Source of the DNA: Rheinheimera sp.
GTDB lineage: Bacteria; Pseudomonadota; Gammaproteobacteria; Enterobacterales; Alteromonadaceae
Assembly: GCF_020217005.1 (NCBI RefSeq)
Contig: NZ_JAIWOI010000084.1
Span: 1-10,000, forward strand
Reading direction: 5' to 3'
Length of the DNA stretch: 10,000 nucleotides
Below are positions 6,691 through 10,000 of the stretch, in pieces. Numbering within the stretch: the stretch's first letter is position 1; each line of letters opens with the position of its first letter. A model generated the notes under the pieces. It had not been told where the DNA came from. It worked only from the letters and a program-made list of their open reading frames with translations, and did not search any database. The position numbers and the translations under genes were made by a program.

Positions 6691-6912
6691 TTGTCGCCCT
6701 CGGCACTAAACATCGGCCCTCTGGCGGCAGGCAGCGTTGATCTGGCTTTATGGCACGCAGGTCATGCGCTGAATACGCAAAGTGAAGAGGAAGCACAGGT
6801 TTGGGTCAGTGCGCCGGCCGCCGAAAATCCTAACGCCTTGATTACACAGTCCATGGCAGAGATTGTGCCAGCATCAATTCTCTATGCTAGAGTTAAATCA
6901 ACAGCTTATTAA
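6691..6912 (+). CDS. Short unassigned ORF (73 residues) upstream of the diguanylate cyclase
   Basis: I do not recognise this protein. It would start at TTG (no ATG or GTG precedes the in-frame TGA at 6679), with a weak AAGAAG just before it. Codon choice resembles the neighbours. The sequence reads SALNIGPLAAGSVDLALW at the start and ends QSMAEIVPASILYARVKSTAY. This arrangement faintly recalls small flagellar rod-like proteins (N-terminal ALNIG helix, C-terminal V/M-E-x-I helix), but the usual asparagine-rich rod signature is absent and the middle is short. It could equally be a decayed fragment. It ends 25 bases before the cyclase ATG and would be co-transcribed with it. There is no signal peptide and no membrane segment. 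Confidence 0.4.
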   Translation: MSPSALNIGPLAAGSVDLALWHAGHALNTQSEEEAQVWVSAPAAENPNALITQSMAEIVPASILYARVKSTAY

Positions 6913-6937
6913 ATTGTTCCAGTGAGTGCTGAGCCAA

Positions 6938-7954
6938 ATGTCGAAAGAAACTAAAAGCCCATTCAGATACGACCTCACATCACCAGCCTCCTACGAAGCT
7001 AAGCCGCAAACTCAGGCTGATTCCGATCAGAATTTGCAGGACCAAAACTTGCAGGACATAGTTCAGCTGGCCCGTTATATCTGCGACGCCCCTATAGCTC
7101 TGGTGACAAGAGCTGATGAAAAGGAACTTAGTTTTATTGCAAAGATCGGATTTCCGGGACACTCAGTGGCAATAAAAGAATCATTTTGTGTTCACGCTAT
7201 GGAAGCGCCGGATACTGTTATGGTGGTGCCAGATGCCAGGCTGGATCAAAGATTCAAAGATAACCCTATGGTATTAGGCGAGCAGGGTTACATATTTTAT
7301 GCGGGCTCTCCTTTAGTTAGCCCTGAAGGTGAGGTGATTGGTACCATTTGTGTCTTTGATTATGTAGCTAAGCAACTGAATCAAAAACAAATTGAATCGC
7401 TGCAAGCTTTATCCCGACAAGTTATCGCCATGCTGGAGTTAAAAAAACTCAGTGAACAACTGCATCAAACCAGCATGACGGATGCCTTAACCGGAGTGCA
7501 TAACAGAAGAGCTTTTGATCAACGGCTGGAAAGCGAATTTTCCCGTTGGCTCAGGACCGGTCAGTCCTTTGTGCTGGCGCTTATCGACGTCGATCATTTT
7601 AAAAGTTTTAACGACAGTTTTGGCCATGCTGCTGGTGATCAGGCGCTGAGTCAGGTTGCGGCTTTATTTCAGCAAAACAGTCGCAACTATGACTTTTTTG
7701 CCCGTTATGGTGGTGAAGAGTTTGCACTGATCCTATCTGGCGCAGATCTGGTTTCTGCCTACAAGAAGCTGGAAAAACTCAGACAGCTGATAGCGAGTCA
7801 CCCATGGCCACTCAGGCCCTTAACCGTAAGTATCGGGTTAGCCGCCGCAGAAAATCTGACTCAGAAAAAACAACTGCTCGAGGCTGCCGATCTGGCTCTG
7901 TACAAAGCTAAAAATCTTGGCCGCAATCAAAGTTGTATATTTTCCAGTCACTAG
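6938..7954 (+). CDS. GAF-GGDEF diguanylate cyclase
   Basis: A 338-residue cytosolic signalling enzyme that makes cyclic di-GMP from two GTP. Residues 1-40 are a polar tail. A GAF sensor domain covers about 41-168: APIALVTRADEKELSFIA, ESFCVHAM, VVPDARLDQRFKDNPMV, FYAGSPLVSPEGEVIGTICV. A helix (about 150-178) links it to the GGDEF domain (179-338), with DALTGVHNRRAFDQRL, the metal-binding ALIDVDHFKSFNDSFGH (D217), and the active-site GGEEF at 258-262. RNYD (249-252) is an intact RxxD inhibitory site five residues before it, so product feedback is expected. There is no EAL domain. An in-frame GTG at 6926 is an alternative start, but ATG 6938 has GAG at better spacing. The GAF ligand is unknown. 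Confidence 0.92.
   Translation: MSKETKSPFRYDLTSPASYEAKPQTQADSDQNLQDQNLQDIVQLARYICDAPIALVTRADEKELSFIAKIGFPGHSVAIKESFCVHAMEAPDTVMVVPDARLDQRFKDNPMVLGEQGYIFYAGSPLVSPEGEVIGTICVFDYVAKQLNQKQIESLQALSRQVIAMLELKKLSEQLHQTSMTDALTGVHNRRAFDQRLESEFSRWLRTGQSFVLALIDVDHFKSFNDSFGHAAGDQALSQVAALFQQNSRNYDFFARYGGEEFALILSGADLVSAYKKLEKLRQLIASHPWPLRPLTVSIGLAAAENLTQKKQLLEAADLALYKAKNLGRNQSCIFSSH
7028..7057 (+). repeat. Tandem 15-base duplication in the cyclase N-terminus
   Basis: Two adjacent 15-base units (7028-7042 and 7043-7057) match at 13 positions and encode QNLQD twice, just before the GAF domain. The repeat is in frame, so it adds five residues without breaking the gene. Confidence 0.7.
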
Positions 7955-8199
7955 AGCGTACTGGCGCCAACCTGCCTTTAAGTACTCACCAACAGCCAGT
8001 GACACATGACCGCAGTTTAAGCCGCCAACAGGCTGCAGCGAAACCTCTGCGCCAGAAACACAAAAGTGTCATTATGACTCTAAAACACAAGGTCATAATG
8101 ACTCATAAAAATCCTTACCTATTGATTTATATATAAAATAAAAATGGCCTACCTTTTGAATTCCAGGAAGGAGTTATCTAACATCAATAGAGGATTTTT
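7955..8199. other. Intergenic region between the cyclase and SDR genes
   Basis: This 245-base stretch has no credible ORF. The only frame through its left part continues from inside the cyclase gene and has no ribosome site. It holds the tandem palindromic repeat at 8056-8106, a very AT-rich segment at about 8121-8145 with TATAAA-like boxes, and AAGGAG at 8168-8173, too far from the ATG to act. The functional ribosome site of the SDR gene is AGAGGA at 8189-8194. I see no clear terminator for the cyclase gene. Confidence 0.6.
8056..8106. repeat. Tandem 25-26 base repeat carrying GTCATWATGAC palindromes upstream of the SDR gene
   Basis: Copy one spans 8056-8081 and copy two 8082-8106. Each begins A-rich (AAACACAA), then holds an 11-base palindrome, GTCATTATGAC (8068-8078) or GTCATAATGAC (8092-8102), followed by TC. 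The palindrome centres are 24 bases apart. They lie upstream of an AT-rich stretch with a TATAAA (8132-8137) that has no good -35. Two adjacent dimer sites for an activator or repressor of the SDR gene are the likeliest reading. The palindromes are also reverse complements of each other, so a long hairpin is possible. Confidence 0.6.
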
Positions 8200-8946
8200 A
8201 TGCCAGTCGATACGATCAACAGCCGTTTTGCCATTGTTACAGGCAGCAGTTCAGGTATAGGTTTAGCCGTCACTTCGGCGTTATTAAATCAAGGGGTAAA
8301 GGTTTTGGCCATGTCGCGCAAAAAAGGCGAACTGGCACCTCTGTTGTCTCATTTTGGCGAGCAGTTGATTTGGTGCAAAGGCGACGTAACCCAAGCTTCA
8401 GATCTGGACAAACTTGCAGCTTTGGCCAAAGACATTGGCCCTGTGGATTATCTGGTGCCGAACGCCGGTATAGCTCAGTTGGGTGATAGTCTGGATGCCG
8501 AAGCTTTTCACCGGCAATGGGCGGTCAATGGCGCCGGAGCTTTAAATACTCTGGCGGTACTTCGCAACCAACTCGCTCCACAAGCTTCAGTGGTCTTTAT
8601 CGCTACTTTTTTATCTGCCATCACCTTCCCTGGACTGGGCGCTTATATAGCGTCAAAAAGTGCACTCAAAGCTCAAGCCCGCACTTTGGCGGTCGAGTTA
8701 GCCGAAGCTGGGATCCGTATTAATCTGGTGTCGCCAGGCCCTACTGCTACGCCTATCTGGGGCAGTTTAGGTTTGGATGAAACCAGTCTGAACTCTGTAG
8801 CAACTTCAGTTTGCCAGCGGTTACTCACAGGTCAATTCCTTGAAGCTTCTGCAGTGGCCGATGCCATTGTATTTCTGCTGTCGGATGCTGCGCGTGGCAT
8901 TTATGGTCAGGATTTAATAGTGGATGCAGGTTTTACTTTAAGCTAG
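8200..8946 (+). CDS. Short-chain dehydrogenase/reductase (SDR) oxidoreductase
   Basis: A 248-residue cytosolic NAD(P)-dependent oxidoreductase of classical SDR length. The Rossmann cofactor motif is TGSSSGIG (14-21). S39-R40 at the end of the second strand favours NADP(H), an inference. GDV (61-63), NAG (88-90) and N110 are conserved. The active-site Y149-I-A-S-K153 is intact, and SPGPTATP (178-185) follows as the usual cofactor-binding loop. The C-terminus FLLSDAARGIYGQDLIVDAG is typical. The position 13 residues before the tyrosine, normally the catalytic serine, is threonine (T136). The substrate cannot be told from sequence. AGAGGA at 8189-8194, five bases before the ATG, fixes the start. 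A perfect-looking hairpin follows the stop. It appears to be a single-gene unit under control of the repeats at 8056-8106. Confidence 0.92.
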   Translation: MPVDTINSRFAIVTGSSSGIGLAVTSALLNQGVKVLAMSRKKGELAPLLSHFGEQLIWCKGDVTQASDLDKLAALAKDIGPVDYLVPNAGIAQLGDSLDAEAFHRQWAVNGAGALNTLAVLRNQLAPQASVVFIATFLSAITFPGLGAYIASKSALKAQARTLAVELAEAGIRINLVSPGPTATPIWGSLGLDETSLNSVATSVCQRLLTGQFLEASAVADAIVFLLSDAARGIYGQDLIVDAGFTLS

Positions 8947-8954
8947 TTGAGTCA

Positions 8955-8990
8955 CAGCAGGGATAACAAAAGTCGCTGTTATCCTTGCTG
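8955..8990 (+). terminator. Strong hairpin after the SDR gene, possible transcript end
   Basis: CAGCAGGGATAAC (8955-8967) and GTTATCCTTGCTG (8978-8990) pair over 13 positions, 12 Watson-Crick and one G-U, with a 10-base loop, starting nine bases after the SDR stop. No T run follows on the plus strand (CAGAAGAGG instead), so it is not a standard intrinsic terminator. It could still mark or protect the 3' end of the mRNA. Confidence 0.45.
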
Positions 8991-9068
8991 CAGAAGAGGA
9001 GAAGTTTTATTCAGCCACAAAACACGGACACTGATGACCAGTGCGAAGAATTAGCAGCAGGCTAAGTT

Positions 9069-9521
9069 TTAATCCTGCTCCCACATCTCATCGTCGGCAG
9101 CCCAAAGTTTTAACAGCTCCGCCTGCCGCGCTAACTGGCTGGCCTGCTGGGTTAAGTCACCCTTTAATACCGGGCTGCCAGTCCAGGCTGTGCCTTTTGC
9201 CGCAGCAGCTGCCAAAGCGGCCCATTTTTTGGCAACAGCAGCTAAAGCTTCACGAGGCTCAGCAGCATATTCTGCAGATAAAAAATCAAAAGCCACAGGT
9301 TGCGGCTGCACGCCTGTTGTGTCGCCAGCTAATATCCAGTGCCCAACGAAACCCGGATCAGCCGGATCTTCTACTGCCCATAAACCTACATAAGGCGCAG
9401 CATACCACTCAGGCCAGTCACAAATGACACCATGCGGAATATTCTGCGCTTTGACATAAGCTTCAATAGCGGCAAACTGTGCGTCACACCAGGCCCAGTC
9501 TTCTGCTTCATCCAAATCCAT
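9069..9521 (-). CDS. DUF4826-like hypothetical protein
   Basis: A 150-residue soluble, acidic, tryptophan-rich protein with no signal peptide or membrane segment. The N-terminal part matches my memory of DUF4826: EDWAWCDAQFAAIEAYV (residues 7-23), then IPHGVICDWPEWYAAPYVGL with WAVEDP (28-53), and GHWILAGDTTGVQ. The next part, AAEPREALAAVAKKWAAL, is also family-like. The final 40 residues are an extra helix-rich tail rich in Q, L and A. The function of the family is unknown. The ribosome site is weak, the nearest AAGG being about 13 bases before the ATG. It is convergent with the SDR gene and divergent from the rluA-like gene. The open frames on the opposite strand across it are arginine- and proline-rich shadows. 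Confidence 0.75.
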   Translation of the reverse strand: MDLDEAEDWAWCDAQFAAIEAYVKAQNIPHGVICDWPEWYAAPYVGLWAVEDPADPGFVGHWILAGDTTGVQPQPVAFDFLSAEYAAEPREALAAVAKKWAALAAAAAKGTAWTGSPVLKGDLTQQASQLARQAELLKLWAADDEMWEQD

Positions 9522-9630
9522 ACACTAAGGCCCTTGTTGGCTCAAAAGCGCTATTTTCACTAAGTTAATCCAAGGCAGCAAGCTTTGATTTCAAGTACAC
9601 TCTGCGCCTTGTTTCCTCAGGATAGCCAAG

Positions 9631-10000
9631 ATGACAGTGATAGATACTTTTGTTGCCCCAGCCTGTCATCAGTCTATTGAAATGCTGTATCAGGACGAGC
9701 ATATTCTGCTGATCAACAAACCCAGTGGCTTATTGAGTTTGTCCGGTAAAAACCCGCTGAACCTCGACTCTGTGCACCATCGTTTAGCCCAAATTTATCC
9801 GCTTATCAGCTTAATACACCGACTCGACTTTGGCACCTCAGGTATTATGCTGCTGGCCCTGGATAAAACCACGAACGCCTTGTTAAGCCAGCAGTTTCAG
9901 TCCCGCACTGTGACCAAGCGCTACCAAAGCATAGTGGCCGGTCATATAAAACAAGATAGCGGCATCATTGAAGTGCCTATCAGCAAAGACAAAGCCTTGT
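9631..10000 (+). CDS. RluA-family pseudouridine synthase, 3' partial
   Basis: The frame is open from the ATG at 9631 to the right edge, giving 123 residues of a protein usually about 220 long. It makes pseudouridine from uridine in RNA. Residues 19-39 (LYQDEHILLINKPSGLLSLSG) are the first conserved strand region. HRLDFGTSGIMLLALDK (63-79) contains the catalytic aspartate D66 in the HRLDxxTSG motif. QQFQSRTVTKRYQSIVAG (87-104) is the next family motif. No S4 domain precedes the catalytic domain, as in E. coli RluA, which modifies 23S rRNA U746 and tRNA U32. The resemblance is good, but the specificity-defining C-terminus is outside the window, so the exact subfamily is inferred. AGGA eight bases upstream supports the start. 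Confidence 0.88.
   Translation, partial: MTVIDTFVAPACHQSIEMLYQDEHILLINKPSGLLSLSGKNPLNLDSVHHRLAQIYPLISLIHRLDFGTSGIMLLALDKTTNALLSQQFQSRTVTKRYQSIVAGHIKQDSGIIEVPISKDKAL

Noticed and set aside
7933..8136. ORF of 67 codons running from the cyclase end into the intergenic region
   Set aside because: It starts inside the cyclase gene in another frame, lacks a ribosome site and encodes the repeat region as low-complexity peptide.
8168..8173. AAGGAG as the ribosome site of an extra upstream reading frame or of the SDR gene
   Set aside because: It is 26 bases before the SDR ATG, no start codon stands at proper distance after it, and AGAGGA at 8189-8194 is the better site.
9029..9043. CACTG-N5-CAGTG hairpin as terminator of the DUF4826-like gene
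   Set aside because: Only five pairs and just a TTTT several bases further on the minus strand; not strong enough to call.
9012..9068. Minus-strand frame ending in GHQCPCFVAE downstream of the DUF4826-like gene, as a small cysteine-containing peptide or frameshifted tail
   Set aside because: No start codon with ribosome site, and the preceding gene ends with a normal stop; too short to support.
9041..9427. Plus-strand ORF of 128 codons opposite the DUF4826-like gene
   Set aside because: The product is rich in arginine, proline and glutamine with no domain, has no ribosome site and lies antisense to a family-like protein; it is a shadow frame.
1..10000. Mobile element, phage defence cluster, CRISPR array, toxin-antitoxin pair or biosynthetic cluster
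   Set aside because: No transposase, integrase, Cas, restriction, toxin or modular biosynthetic genes were seen, and gene content is housekeeping or stress-type throughout.

Overview
Ordinary chromosomal DNA of a gammaproteobacterium. The protein set (YghU-type glutathione transferase, FemAB-like DUF482 protein, Mpo1-like DUF962, DUF4826, RluA-type pseudouridine synthase) and the moderate base composition suggest an Alteromonadales/Rheinheimera-like marine or freshwater bacterium. That placement is an inference from protein style, not from a marker gene. I see no rRNA, tRNA, CRISPR array, insertion sequence, phage gene or plasmid function.

Layout. Positions 2-577 (+) hold the 3' part of yghU. 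It converges with a minus-strand pair: an RNase J-like beta-CASP nuclease (1756-3108) followed one base later by a FemAB-like acyltransferase (588-1754), a translationally coupled operon. Upstream of these, also on the minus strand, lie an Mpo1/DUF962 membrane protein (3196-3690) and a Crp/Fnr-family regulator (3792-4511). The regulator is divergent from a Tat-exported DUF1569/DinB-like protein (4624-5139, +), which converges with a minus-strand gene for an exported ADP-ribosylglycohydrolase-family protein (5166-6578). That gene diverges from a plus-strand pair: a short unassigned ORF (6691-6912) and a GAF-GGDEF diguanylate cyclase (6938-7954). A 245-base intergenic region with a tandem palindromic repeat precedes a short-chain dehydrogenase (8200-8946, +). 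A DUF4826 protein (9069-9521, -) and the 5' part of an rluA-like gene (9631 to the right edge, +) close the window.

How the genes work together: no single pathway joins them. The clear unit is the RNase J-like/FemAB-like operon. Other genes look like single transcription units with their own control regions. Three intergenic regions carry well-formed inverted repeats in promoter-like positions: an 8-bp-arm inverted repeat next to a consensus -35 before the ADP-ribosylglycohydrolase gene, a duplicated 25-base palindrome unit before the SDR gene, and palindromes in the regulator/DUF1569 divergent region. These, and the exported ADP-ribosylglycohydrolase-like protein with non-standard metal motifs, are the most interesting items. 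I do not see a convincing new multi-gene system.
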